From Streptomyces sp. NBC_01267 (GTDB lineage Bacteria > Actinomycetota > Actinomycetes > Streptomycetales > Streptomycetaceae): a stretch of DNA of 64,000 nt. The DNA lies in assembly GCF_036241575.1 (NCBI RefSeq), contig NZ_CP108455.1, positions 3,592,001-3,656,000 of the forward strand, written 5' to 3'. The translations under genes and the position numbers were made by a program. Below are positions 53,450-61,888 of the stretch, piece after piece; the first letter of the stretch is position 1, and each line of letters begins with the position of its first letter. The notes under the pieces are model-generated. The model was not told the DNA's origin and ran no database searches. It worked only from the letters and a program-made list of their open reading frames with translations.

Positions 53450-54160
53450 CTACTTCTGCTTCACCGAGTCGAGGTGGGCGAAGACCACGACGTTGTCCTC
53501 GTAGTCCTGGGCACCTCTGTCGTACGCGCCACCGCAGGTGATCACCCGCAGCTGGGCGTCGGGGGTGTCGCCGTAGACGCGGTCGTTCGGGAAGTCCGCC
53601 TTGCTGAAGGTCTCGACCGAGTCGACCTTGAAGCTGGCGACGGTCCCGTCCTGCCGGGTGACGTTCACGTAGCTCCCCGGCTTCAGGTCGCGGAGCAGCA
53701 GGAACACGGCCGGGCCGGTCTTGGTGTCGACGTGGCCCGCGACGATCGCCGCGCCGCGCTCGCCGGGGGTGGCGCCGCCCCGGTACCAGCCGACCATGTT
53801 GGTGTTGTCGACGGGCGGCGGGTTCAGCGCACCGGACTCGCCGATGTCCAGTGGCGTGAAGGGCGCGTTGACGGCGATGGCCGGGATCGAGAGCCGCGTC
53901 GGGTCGGAGGGTGGCAGCGGGGCCACCGCGGTGGGGGTCGCCGTCGGGGGCGCGGCCGACACGGCAGCCGCGGGCCGGGGCAGCGACTTGGCGTCGTCGG
54001 CCGGGGTACCGAGGGAGTTGAAGAGCAGCAGCCCACCCGCCGCCACGGCCACGGCGGGCCACAGCAGCGCGCGGTGCAGCGGCGCTCGCTTCTTCGATGA
54101 CGTCTGAGGCTGGTGGTGCGAGGGATCCGGGTGGGGCGAGGGAGTCTTCTCGGCGGCCAT
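53450..54160 (-). CDS. Class F sortase
   Basis: This 236-residue membrane-anchored transpeptidase has a basic N-terminal tail, a membrane helix near residues 31-48 (ALLWPAVAVAAGGLLLF) and a Pro/Ala linker. The sortase barrel contains catalytic His (AIVAGHVDTKTG) and Cys (RVITCGGAYD). Class F sortases are typical of actinobacteria. ATG54160 was chosen from the ORF length and upstream AAAGG. The only evident partner is the repetitive protein encoded next to it, whose C-terminus is anchor-like. Confidence 0.85.
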   Translation of the reverse strand: MAAEKTPSPHPDPSHHQPQTSSKKRAPLHRALLWPAVAVAAGGLLLFNSLGTPADDAKSLPRPAAAVSAAPPTATPTAVAPLPPSDPTRLSIPAIAVNAPFTPLDIGESGALNPPPVDNTNMVGWYRGGATPGERGAAIVAGHVDTKTGPAVFLLLRDLKPGSYVNVTRQDGTVASFKVDSVETFSKADFPNDRVYGDTPDAQLRVITCGGAYDRGAQDYEDNVVVFAHLDSVKQK

Positions 54161-54230
54161 GGGTGGTGCCTTTCGAAACCGGTGGGTCAGCAACGTGCGC
54201 ACAGATACGGGGTGTTGGTGACCGCCGCGG

Positions 54231-54252
54231 CCACCGCCCTGGTGGGCGGTGG
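54231..54252 (-). terminator. Short perfect hairpin upstream of sortase gene
   Basis: CCACCGCCC and GGGCGGTGG form a 9-bp stem around a TGGT loop. It lies on the minus strand between the repetitive gene and the sortase gene, so it may reduce transcription entering the sortase gene. Confidence 0.55.
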
Positions 54253-54274
54253 CCTCGTCGGCACTGGGTCTACC

Positions 54275-54306
54275 GACCTGGTGCGCTCACACGCGCGCAC
54301 CAGGTC
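54275..54306 (-). terminator. Perfect 12-bp hairpin downstream of repetitive surface gene
   Basis: GACCTGGTGCGC (54275-54286) and GCGCACCAGGTC (54295-54306) form a perfect stem with an 8-base loop, 58 bp beyond the stop of the minus-strand gene. Tandem TACGGGGTGC-like units (about 54308-54350) stand between the stem and the stop codon. Confidence 0.75.
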
Positions 54307-54364
54307 CTACGGGGTACTACGGGGTGCTACGGGGTGCTAGGGGTGCTGCGGGTGGTGCCGCTGG

Positions 54365-55606
54365 TCAGGCCGCCGAGAAGCCGGAGACGTTACGGCGACG
54401 GCGCACCATGTACACGCCCGCGCCGAGACCGCCGAGCAGCAGCACCGAACCGGCGGCCAGGCTGCCGTTGGTCACTGCGGTGCCACCGCCACCGGTGTGC
54501 ATGCCACCGTGCGGACGGCGACCGTGGTCGTCATCCCGGCCGTGGTCGTCGTCACGCCCGTGGTCGTCACCCTTCCAGGAGCCGTCGCGGTCCATGCCGG
54601 CGGCCGAACCGCCGTCGTCGCCCGTGGTCAGCGCCGTGTTCATGGCGAGGGCGCCACCGCCGGTGTGCATCCCACCGTGCGGACGGCCGTGGTCGTCGTC
54701 ACCACGACCGTGGTCGTCGCCACGGCCGTGGTCGTCGCCACGGCCGTGGTCGTCACCCCGACCGTCGTCACCCATCGTCATGGCGAGGGCGCCACCACCC
54801 GTGTGCATCCCACCGTGCGGACGGCCGTGGTCGTCGTCACCACGACCGTGGTCATCGTCCCGACCGTGGTCGTCGCCACGCCCGTGGTCGTCACCCCGAC
54901 CGTCATCACCCATGGTCATGGCGAGAGCGCCACCACCGGTGTGCATGCCACCGTGCGGACGACGCCCGTGGTCATCGTCCCGACCGTGGTCGTCACCCCG
55001 GCCGTGGTCGTCGCCACGCCCGTCGTCACCCATCGTCATGGCGAGGGCGCCACCACCCGTGTGCATCCCACCGTGCGGACGACGCCCGTGGTCATCGTCC
55101 CGACCGTGGTCGTCACCGCGACCGTGGTCGTCACCCCGACCGTCATCACCCATCGTCATGGCGAGAGCGCCACCACCCGTGTGCATCCCACCGTGCGGAC
55201 GACCGTGGTCGTGGTCGCCACGCCCGTGGTCACCCCGGCCGTGGTCGTCGCCGCGGCCGTGGTCACCGCGGTCCGCCTGGCCCTCGTCACCCTTGTCCGT
55301 ACCGCCGTCCTGCCCCTGGTTGTCACCCGTGGTCATGGCGAGAGCGCCACCACCCGTGTGCATCCCACCGTGCGGACGGCCGTGGTCGTCGTCACCACGA
55401 CCGTGGTCGTCGCCGCGCCCGTGGTCGTCGCCCCGGCCGTGGTCGTCACCGTTGTTGTCGTGGTGGTCGCCGCTGACGGAGGAGCCGGCGCCGATGGCCG
55501 GGACTGCGGACAAGGACATGGCGTACGCGGCGGGGGTGGTGATGGCCAGGGCCGCGGTGACAGCGGCCGAGGCGAGGAAAGTGCGGGTAATACGGGCAGT
55601 GCGCAT
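54365..55606 (-). CDS. Highly repetitive His/Asp/Gly surface protein, likely sortase substrate
   Basis: This 413-residue protein begins at ATG55606 (signal peptide, cleavage near AYA around residue 30). Most of it is DHGRGD/DHGRDD tracts, punctuated by seven copies of an RPHGGMHTGGG motif, the first six followed by ALAM. The last copy (RPHGGMHTGGGG) leads into a hydrophobic segment (SVLLLGGLGAGVYMV) and RRRR, the layout of a cell-wall sorting signal without LPxTG. The His/Asp density implies metal or polyanion binding. A class F sortase is encoded beside it on the same strand. Confidence 0.8.
   Translation of the reverse strand: MRTARITRTFLASAAVTAALAITTPAAYAMSLSAVPAIGAGSSVSGDHHDNNGDDHGRGDDHGRGDDHGRGDDDHGRPHGGMHTGGGALAMTTGDNQGQDGGTDKGDEGQADRGDHGRGDDHGRGDHGRGDHDHGRPHGGMHTGGGALAMTMGDDGRGDDHGRGDDHGRDDDHGRRPHGGMHTGGGALAMTMGDDGRGDDHGRGDDHGRDDDHGRRPHGGMHTGGGALAMTMGDDGRGDDHGRGDDHGRDDDHGRGDDDHGRPHGGMHTGGGALAMTMGDDGRGDDHGRGDDHGRGDDHGRGDDDHGRPHGGMHTGGGALAMNTALTTGDDGGSAAGMDRDGSWKGDDHGRDDDHGRDDDHGRRPHGGMHTGGGGTAVTNGSLAAGSVLLLGGLGAGVYMVRRRRNVSGFSAA
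54480..55460 (-). repeat. Nested DNA repeats of the surface protein gene
   Basis: At least six long units (about 130-180 bp each) carry the RPHGGMHTGGGALAM block. Inside them, 9- and 18-bp units encode DHGRGD and DHGRDD. The units differ in the number of short repeats, a sign of slippage and unequal crossing-over. Confidence 0.9.
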
Positions 55607-55937
55607 GAGAAATGGTTCCTTCCGACGCAACTGCGAAGGCTGACACTTCGTCGGCTCATCGATTCACAGTGGCGCCGTCATCACCATCAGCCGGAATCTG
55701 ACGCCCCACCATCGGAGACCTGGGCATCCGAGTGACGACGTGGGCTCAACGGGTGTCGAACCCCTGGATATTCACTCGTTGGACGGCACGTCGCTCCCCA
55801 CTCATGGCGGCACCTTGCGGTAGTGACGGCCCGTCGGACCGCCCGCGACCCGCACCCGATCGCCGAACCCGACCCGCTGCCGCCCCGGGGGCAGAGGCAC
55901 GGAACCGGCCGCGTCGGGGCGTACCGACGGGCCCACC

Positions 55938-55951
55938 GGAGAGCGCTCTCC
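55938..55951. promoter_or_regulatory. LacI-type operator palindrome before LacI regulator gene
   Basis: GGAGAGCGCTCTCC is a perfect 14-bp palindrome with the central CG typical of LacI-family operators, located 28-41 bases before the regulator start. The same 14 bases recur at 60412-60425. Confidence 0.75.
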
Positions 55952-55978
55952 ACCCCGCCCCAACTACAGTGTGCGTCC

Positions 55979-57037
55979 ATGAGCAGAGAGTCCGCGGCCC
56001 CGTCCGCCATGCCGACCCTGGAAGACGTGGCGCGTGCGGCGGGGGTCTCCCGTGCGACCGTCTCCCGCGTCGTCAACGGCATCCGCAACGTCGACCCCGC
56101 GATCCAGCAGGCCGTCCGCGACGCCGTGGCCGCGACCGGGTACACGCCGAACAGAGCCGCCCGGTCCCTGGTGACCCGGCGCGCCGAGACCATCGCGCTC
56201 GTGGTGTCGGGGGCCGGGGACGCCTCGGAGGAGGAGCAGAACGCCTTCGCCTCGGGCGTGTTCGCCGATCCGTTCTTCGGGCGGGTGGCCGCCGGGGTGG
56301 TCGGATACCTGAGGCCGCGCTCCATGCACCCCGTGCTGATGTTCGCCGAGACCTCCGCCGCCCGTGCCCAGGTCGTCAGCTACCTGCGGCAGGGCAGCGC
56401 CGACGGAGCGCTGATCGTGTCCACCCATGCCGAGGACCCGCTGCCCGGGATGATCGCGGCGGCCGGACTGCCCGCCGTCCTGTTCGCACGGCCCGCCGAG
56501 GCCGTACCGATCAGCTACGTGGACCTCGCCCACCAGGACGGGGCCGCACTGGCCGCCGACCATCTGCTGGCCCGCGGCTGCCGGCGGCCGGTGACGATCG
56601 CGGGTCCCCAGGACGTGCCCGCCGGACGCCAGCGGCTGGCCGGGTTCCAGGAGTCCATGTCCCGGCAGGGCCACCCGTCCGTACCGGTCGCCGAGGGCGG
56701 CTTCACGCTGCACAGCGGGGCCGAGGCGATGGCCCGGCTGCTGGCCGAACACCCGGACCTCGACGGGGTGTTCGCGGCCAACGACCTGATGGCGCAGGGC
56801 GCGTGCCAGGTACTGCGGGAGCACGGCAGGCAGGTCCCCGCCGACGTCGCCGTGGTCGGCTTCGACGACAGCTCGGTGGCGGCGGCCTGCCGCCCCCCGC
56901 TGACCACCGTGCGGCAGCCGGTCGAGGAAATGGCGGCGGAGATGGCCCGGCTGCTCCAGGAACGCATCGAGCACCCGGGCCGGGAGGTCACGTCGGTGGT
57001 CTTCCAACCCCGGCTGGTGGTACGGGAATCGGCCTGA
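55979..57037 (+). CDS. LacI-family transcriptional regulator
   Basis: This 352-residue repressor-type protein has an N-terminal HTH and hinge helix (TLEDVARAAGVSRATVSRVVNGIRNVDP, YTPNRAARSLVTRR). A periplasmic-binding-protein-like effector domain follows (SGVFADPFFGRVAAGVV, DGVFAANDLMAQGACQVL, VAVVGFDDSSVA). The effector is probably a sugar or oligosaccharide. ATG55979 fits the HTH position. A palindrome precedes it, and a matching one lies before the DUF1996 gene, so autoregulation and control of the secreted-enzyme locus are expected. Confidence 0.93.
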   Translation: MSRESAAPSAMPTLEDVARAAGVSRATVSRVVNGIRNVDPAIQQAVRDAVAATGYTPNRAARSLVTRRAETIALVVSGAGDASEEEQNAFASGVFADPFFGRVAAGVVGYLRPRSMHPVLMFAETSAARAQVVSYLRQGSADGALIVSTHAEDPLPGMIAAAGLPAVLFARPAEAVPISYVDLAHQDGAALAADHLLARGCRRPVTIAGPQDVPAGRQRLAGFQESMSRQGHPSVPVAEGGFTLHSGAEAMARLLAEHPDLDGVFAANDLMAQGACQVLREHGRQVPADVAVVGFDDSSVAAACRPPLTTVRQPVEEMAAEMARLLQERIEHPGREVTSVVFQPRLVVRESA

Positions 57038-57130
57038 CTGGCGTGAGTACCGCCGCAGGAGAACAAGCGGGGAAACAAGTCGGAGGGCAAGCAGGAGAGC
57101 AAGCAGGGGGACGACAGCACGACCAGTCGC

Positions 57131-57196
57131 GTACGGGCACGGCAAGGCGCCGGCCCCCGGAGTCAGGTCCGGGAGCCGGCGCCGTCGTGCCCGTAC
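57131..57196. terminator. 66-base long-stem hairpin between convergent genes
   Basis: GTACGGGCACG (57131-57141) pairs with CGTGCCCGTAC (57186-57196). Inside it GGCGCCGGC (57146-57154) pairs with GCCGGCGCC (57175-57183), and the innermost stem is CCCGG/CCGGG. Together about 25 base pairs form a bidirectional terminator between the LacI and glycosidase genes. Confidence 0.85.
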
Positions 57197-57301
57197 CCCT
57201 CTGACGGGCACGGTCTTCGGACGCTTCCGCCCGCCCGCCCACTCCCCCGCCCGCGACGGGCGATACGGAGCGGGGCTGCCGGTCCGGCGGAAGCGTCCAG
57301 C

Positions 57302-59059
57302 TCAGCCGTAGATGCCGAATTCGTACAGCGAGTACCCGTAGCCGGTGCCCCGCGCGGTCCCCAGCATCCGGACGTACCGGCCCGTGCCGTTCACGTCGAG
57401 GTCGTCGATGTTGCCGTTGCCGTCCGTCACGGACGTGACCGTGGTCCAGTTCGTGCCGTCGTCCGAGGTCTGGATCTCGTACCCCTTGGCGTACGCCGGC
57501 TCCCAGGCCAACTGCACGTGCGTGAAGGTGGTGCGGGTCCCCAGGTCGACCTGGAGCCACTGCGGGTCGCTCCAGTCACTGGCCCACCGGGTGTCGAACT
57601 TGCCGTCCACGGCGTTGGCCGGACCGCACGGGCAGCCGCCCGTCGGGTCGGTCTGGAAGGACGAAGCGGTGGCGCTCCTGCCCAGGGCCACGTTCGTACC
57701 GTTCGGCTTCGGCGCCACCACCCGCAGCGACCTGGTCTCGATGCCGACGTTGCCCCGGCCGTCCGTGGCCTTCACGTAGACCTTGTAGACCCCCACCTTG
57801 TCGGGCGCCTTCGCGGTGAGCGTGCCGTCGCCGTTGTCCGTGCTGCCGACCGGGACGAGCCCCTTGTCCTGGTCGATGTAGTTGCTGCTGAAGAGCACCT
57901 GGTACGTGATCCGGTCACCGTCCGGATCGGTGGTCCTCGTGCTGATCCGTACGTCACTGCCGGCGGCGACACCGCTGGTGGCGTCGGCGACGGTCATGTC
58001 CGTGATCACCGGCGGGGTGTTGTCGCCCGAGGTGTTGCCCCCGTACGCCTTCTTCACCGCGTAGTACGACAGCCGCTTCTGGCCGTCGGGCACCAGGTTG
58101 AACCAGACGCCGCCGAAGTCGTCCTCGGTGCCGTAGTGGAACATCGTGGCGCCGAGCGCGACCCCCCGGTGACCGGTGACGCAGTCCCACGCCTTGGTGT
58201 AGCCCGCGGCCTTCTGCACATCGGTGGGCTCGTCGGGGACACCGTTCGCGTCGTCGGGCACCTCCCACTCGCCCGCCGGGCCGGTCTCGGTCACGATGTA
58301 CGGCTTGTCGTAACCGCCCTGCTCCCAGTCCGACTTGACGTTGCAGACCGCGTTGTACGCGTTCACCGCGTAGAGGTCGAGGTCGGGGGCATTCCGCTTG
58401 TAGTAGGGCCAGGCGCCCGTCCACGCGTCGGTCGAGGTGACCGGGTGGTCGGGATCGACCTGGTGGATCCTCTTCGCGATGTCGTTGACGAAGCTGGTGT
58501 AGGCGTTGCGCTGGGCCTCCAACTCGTCGCCGCTGTAACAGTTCTGGAGGCCGAGCGTCGACTCGTTGCCGACGTTCCACATCAGTACGCCCGGGTTGTC
58601 CTTGTAGGTGTCGACCCACTTCGGGAACTCGGCGAGCATGTCGTTCTTGTACGTGGTGTCGGTCAGGTAGTTGACGCAGCCGCCGCTGCCCGGACCGCCG
58701 CCCGGCTGGAGCCAGAAACCGGCGATGACCTTGACGCCGTTGGCCGCAGCCGCGTCGAACAGCGGCTTGCTCGTCGCGTCCGTACCCCAGGTGCGGACGG
58801 TGTTGACGCCCATGGACGCCACGTCGGGCATGTCCTTGGCCGCGTCGTTGACGGACGGGCCCCAGGTCAGGCCTTTGACCGTGTACGGCGCACCGTCCAC
58901 CGTCAGCGACCAGTCGCCCTGCGAGCCGGTCACCTTCACTACGCTCCCGGCCGCGTGCGCCGAGGGTGCCTGGAGGGCGATCAGGGCGCCGGTGAGCAGG
59001 GCCGCTGCGGCGAACGGTGCGACGGCGCGTCTCGCCGTGCGGGTGGGGGGATGGGGCAT
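57302..59059 (-). CDS. Secreted TIM-barrel glycoside hydrolase with Ig-like and discoidin domains
   Basis: This 585-residue exported enzyme has a signal peptide (about residues 1-36), a GH2/GH5-like TIM barrel and a beta-sandwich (VITDMTVADATSGVAAGSD). A discoidin/CBM32 domain ends the protein (GRYVRMLGTARGTGYGYSLYEFGIYG). Probable catalytic residues are the acid/base Glu166 in WNVGNES and nucleophile Glu258 in VTETGP. AAGGAG lies six bases before ATG59059. It is a retaining beta-glycosidase by motif. The neighbouring LacI operators and DUF1996 protein suggest a polysaccharide target, perhaps fungal or plant glucan; the substrate is not shown by the sequence. Confidence 0.82.
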   Translation of the reverse strand: MPHPPTRTARRAVAPFAAAALLTGALIALQAPSAHAAGSVVKVTGSQGDWSLTVDGAPYTVKGLTWGPSVNDAAKDMPDVASMGVNTVRTWGTDATSKPLFDAAAANGVKVIAGFWLQPGGGPGSGGCVNYLTDTTYKNDMLAEFPKWVDTYKDNPGVLMWNVGNESTLGLQNCYSGDELEAQRNAYTSFVNDIAKRIHQVDPDHPVTSTDAWTGAWPYYKRNAPDLDLYAVNAYNAVCNVKSDWEQGGYDKPYIVTETGPAGEWEVPDDANGVPDEPTDVQKAAGYTKAWDCVTGHRGVALGATMFHYGTEDDFGGVWFNLVPDGQKRLSYYAVKKAYGGNTSGDNTPPVITDMTVADATSGVAAGSDVRISTRTTDPDGDRITYQVLFSSNYIDQDKGLVPVGSTDNGDGTLTAKAPDKVGVYKVYVKATDGRGNVGIETRSLRVVAPKPNGTNVALGRSATASSFQTDPTGGCPCGPANAVDGKFDTRWASDWSDPQWLQVDLGTRTTFTHVQLAWEPAYAKGYEIQTSDDGTNWTTVTSVTDGNGNIDDLDVNGTGRYVRMLGTARGTGYGYSLYEFGIYG

Positions 59060-59075
59060 GGTGCTCTCCTTCTGC

Positions 59076-59136
59076 GGCCGTCCGACGGCCGTCCGACGGC
59101 CCCCTCTGGTGGCCGTCGGACGACCGTCCGATGGCC
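59076..59136 (-). promoter_or_regulatory. Tandem GGCCGTCCGACGGCC palindromes in glycosidase 5' region
   Basis: GGCCGTCC-GACGGCC-type palindromes occur at 59076-59090 and 59087-59101 (11-bp phase). A third, hairpin-forming unit at 59111-59136 has the stem TCGGACG/CGTCCGA. They lie 17-77 bases upstream of the start, so they may be a regulator site or a structured leader. Confidence 0.55.
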
Positions 59137-59233
59137 TCTGGTGGTCGGTGCGTGGAGTGGGGGGAGGCTCGGGGAAAAGGGGTGGGTCGGCCGCGGCGGC
59201 CGGGTTGGCCGCTGCGGCCAATACCCGTTCTGG

Positions 59234-60331
59234 CTAAGGGAGTTCGTAGTTCTCGTCGAGTGCGGCGCCCGCGTCCGGGTTGGTCTCGTCGTAGCCCCGC
59301 GCGTCGCACTGCAGACCGCCGTTGACGCAGTGCGTGACCAGGGCCTGGAGCGTGGCCGCGTCCCACCCGTCGAAGAAGTCGTAGTGGAACGAGAAACCGG
59401 CTCCGCTGGCCAGCTTCACCTGCGACATGTCCCCGTTGACGGGCCAGGCCATCTTGAACTCGATCATCGGCAGCGCGACCGGGTGGTCCGCCGGGCAGCC
59501 GTTGTAGTTGTTGCCCGAGGCCACCGGGTACGCCATGTGGCTCTTGTGGTCCGGGGTGTCCAGGTGGATCCCGTCCCAGCAACTGGGCGCCTGTAGCCGG
59601 ATGTTGAGCTGCGTGTCCTCGGTGTCCGGGCAGCTCACCGGGAAGTCGAAGTTGTGGTACTGCGTCCCGCACTCCCAGCCCTCGACCGTGCCCTTGAGGT
59701 TCTTGAACTCGTCCTCGGTCTGCATGGGGTTGCCGACGAGGAACCGCAGCCCCTTGGGGAACGGCCGGACGCTGGTGTAGTCGGTGACCCCCGACTTGTA
59801 GTAGATCGTCTGCGGGCCGACGGGGAGGATCTTCTCGGTCCCGTTGTAGAGGCTCGGCATCCAGTACGCCGACTTGTCACCGGGCGCCAGACACGTGGTG
59901 TCGCCCTGATCGAGTGAGGCCGTGGTGGTGTTCGCGTCCGTGCCGGTGTTGCCCATGAAGGTGTGGTCGTGGGACTTGCCGGGCTGACCGGGGAAGACGA
60001 TCGGGTCGTCGGGTGCGGTGTGGTTCGGGGAGCACTTCGCCTGGAACTCGTGGAAGTACCGGTGCGGCGGATCGTCCGTCGACGGCACGACGCCGGTCAC
60101 CGGCGGGTCGGCCATGATGTAGCCGTCCCCGTCCGGGTCGTCGCCGGACGCCTTGGTGGACACCCCCATTCCAGGCATTCCAGCCATGCCGGTCGCGGCG
60201 TGCACAGCGTGCGGGGCGGGCGCCCCGGTGGAAGCGTTCGCCGTCATGGCGACACCGCCGATGCCGACCGTGGTCAGCGCCAGCGAGGTGAACAGAAGCA
60301 GTCCGGTGAGCGTTCTCGATCTCCGTGGCAT
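59234..60331 (-). CDS. Secreted DUF1996 domain protein
   Basis: This 365-residue exported protein has a signal peptide (about residues 1-33), a Met/Gly/His-rich spacer and the DUF1996 domain. The domain has FHEFQAKCSPNHTAPDDPIVFPGQPGKSHDHTFMGNTGTD-type conserved His, Asp and Cys residues, then CWDGIHLDTPDHKSHMAYP. The domain occurs in fungi and actinobacteria and has no firm function; metal binding is likely from the conserved His. AGGAGGAGG precedes ATG60331, and a LacI-type palindrome lies about 80 bases upstream. Confidence 0.88.
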   Translation of the reverse strand: MPRRSRTLTGLLLFTSLALTTVGIGGVAMTANASTGAPAPHAVHAATGMAGMPGMGVSTKASGDDPDGDGYIMADPPVTGVVPSTDDPPHRYFHEFQAKCSPNHTAPDDPIVFPGQPGKSHDHTFMGNTGTDANTTTASLDQGDTTCLAPGDKSAYWMPSLYNGTEKILPVGPQTIYYKSGVTDYTSVRPFPKGLRFLVGNPMQTEDEFKNLKGTVEGWECGTQYHNFDFPVSCPDTEDTQLNIRLQAPSCWDGIHLDTPDHKSHMAYPVASGNNYNGCPADHPVALPMIEFKMAWPVNGDMSQVKLASGAGFSFHYDFFDGWDAATLQALVTHCVNGGLQCDARGYDETNPDAGAALDENYELP

Positions 60332-60916
60332 GGAGACCTCCTCCTGCGTCAGAGCGGGATGTGGGGGTGAGGGCGCGGAACGAGAGGGGCGAGAGAGCGG
60401 AACTGGAGCCGGGAGAGCGCTCTCCCGGATTCGGAGTGTTCCGCTCCTGACAAGACCGTGTCAATAGCTCGTTAACGGCAGGAGGGACGGCCCGTCCGCC
60501 CGAACTGCCCTGGCAACACTGGGGCGTTCAGCGGGTGAAGGCGGCGCGTCCGACGTCAGGGGCCGATTGGGGCCGTCGGCTGAACGCGGCGACCCCGGGC
60601 GCCGGTCCGGTCGGACGGTGAGACCTATTTTTTCGCCGCCGTGCCACATCCGCAGCTCCGGGCCGCCCTCAGGCGGTGCGGCGACGGGCAAGCCAGGACG
60701 CCCGGCACCCTCCCGCCGGCGCTATCGGTTGACTGCTCTCGTACGCCGCTCCCGAGAGGATGTTCTGTCCGCCTTGCCTGGACACGCCTCACCCAGGGGG
60801 TCAACCCCGCAATTGGAGAGCAACTGTCAGTGCCGGACGTTAGGTTGGGACTTGATCGTCGCCGACCCCGGGGCACGGGGCCCTGCCGGGAAAGGCAGCG
60901 GTCAGGAAGGACCGCC
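60332..60916. other. 585-bp intergenic region between divergent genes
   Basis: No gene is supported. It contains the LacI-type palindrome (60409-60428), the widely spaced pair CGTTCAGC/GCTGAACG (about 60527 and 60580), and short TCCGACG/TCGGACG copies. TTGACT near 60729 could belong to the promoter of the LuxR gene. Confidence 0.45.
60409..60428. promoter_or_regulatory. LacI-type operator upstream of DUF1996 gene
   Basis: A perfect 20-bp palindrome with the core GGAGAGCGCTCTCC is identical over those 14 bases to the site before the LacI gene (55938-55951). It lies 78-97 bases before the DUF1996 start. Confidence 0.8.
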
Positions 60917-61261
60917 ATGACCGAACGGTCCGCTACGGGGGACATGACCTGCCCTTACCGTCGTATCGGGGAAGACCCGGCGCGCGGGGGCTGGAGACTG
61001 GAGAGACTCACAGGCAGGGAGAAGGAGGTTCTCCTCCTACTGGGGTCAGGACTGGGCAACCGAGATCTGGCAAGGGAGTTGGGTATCGCGGAGCGCACAG
61101 TGAAGGCGCACATCGCGCGGATCGTGGAGAAGCTGGGGCAGCAGTCGCGCTTGCAGGCCGCTGTGCTCTCCGTTGTTGCCCATGATCTGCTGTGCGCCGA
61201 CCCGTATTGCACGCGCCACCAGAAGCTTCGCACCAGTGCACGGGAGCCCAGTACCGCTTGA
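60917..61261 (+). CDS. LuxR/GerE-type orphan DNA-binding protein
   Basis: This 114-residue protein is almost only a LuxR HTH: LTGREKEVLLLLGSGLGNRDLARELGIAERTVKAHIARIVEKLGQQSRLQAAVLSV. It lacks a receiver or PAS domain. AGGAAGGACC precedes ATG60917. A CADPYCTRH tail may bind metal. Target unknown; the neighbouring lectin and DUF3515 genes are possible. Confidence 0.85.
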   Translation: MTERSATGDMTCPYRRIGEDPARGGWRLERLTGREKEVLLLLGSGLGNRDLARELGIAERTVKAHIARIVEKLGQQSRLQAAVLSVVAHDLLCADPYCTRHQKLRTSAREPSTA

Positions 61262-61380
61262 CCAGAAGGGGAGCTGTCCTTTGGGGCAGTGCCCTTTGGG
61301 ACGTCGCGGACGGGTAGCCACTACCTCTATGTTCGTTGCTCCGGGGCGCCCGGGATGACGTTCACCATAGGGGGCGGGAG

Positions 61381-61872
61381 TCAGACGTCATCGGGTCCGA
61401 GGCACTTCGAATACTTCTTGATCGGCTTGACCATCTTGCTCAGGTCGATCAGGACGCCGTCGATGGCGGCGACGTGATCGGAGATCACTGCTTCCACAGC
61501 GGGGTTGCGCCCGTAGGTGACGATCACCTTCTTGCCGCCGACGCTTTGCCCGTCCCGGAAAACCCAGTCCACGCCGTTGACGCTCACACAGGCGTCAACC
61601 GTCGGGGCCGGCGGTTTGAGGCCACAGCGCAGCACCACTGCGCTGTCTCCCCATACGGCAACCCCCGGGCGGCCGGTGAACGTCAGCTCCTGCCCGGCAA
61701 GCCGGTGCGGATAGCGGTGAGAAGCCTGCTCACAGGCGGGTGACCCCCCGCCGGGCGCGGCTGCGACGTCGTACTCGGGCAAGCTCCACTCACGCACCGC
61801 CAGCGCACCAATGACCAGGGCGCTGACCGCTGTCACAGAGATGACCATTCGCGTCCGAGAAACACGCACCAC
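61381..61872 (-). CDS. DUF3515 family membrane protein
   Basis: The product of about 163 residues has one N-terminal membrane helix and an extracytoplasmic domain. Its DUF3515 markers are CEQASHRYPHRLAGQEL, AVWGDSAVVLRCGLKPPAPTVDACVSVNGVDWVF and a final KYSKCLGPDDV. The start is uncertain: GTG61872 and ATG61848 are the likeliest, and an ATG at 61890 would overlap the divergent lectin start codon. Function unknown. Confidence 0.78.
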   Translation of the reverse strand: MVRVSRTRMVISVTAVSALVIGALAVREWSLPEYDVAAAPGGGSPACEQASHRYPHRLAGQELTFTGRPGVAVWGDSAVVLRCGLKPPAPTVDACVSVNGVDWVFRDGQSVGGKKVIVTYGRNPAVEAVISDHVAAIDGVLIDLSKMVKPIKKYSKCLGPDDV

Positions 61873-61888
61873 AGAGGGGGAACCTTTC

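Noticed and set aside
54480..55460. Possible CRISPR array because of regular repeats
   Set aside because: The repeats are in-frame coding units with no unique spacers of constant length and no cas genes.
54249..55735. Two long plus-strand frames opposite the repetitive surface gene
   Set aside because: Their repeats (SSPRPWSS-like and VVVATAVVV-like) are mirror products of the DHGRGD-coding units. The minus frame has a signal peptide, an anchor and a sortase neighbour.
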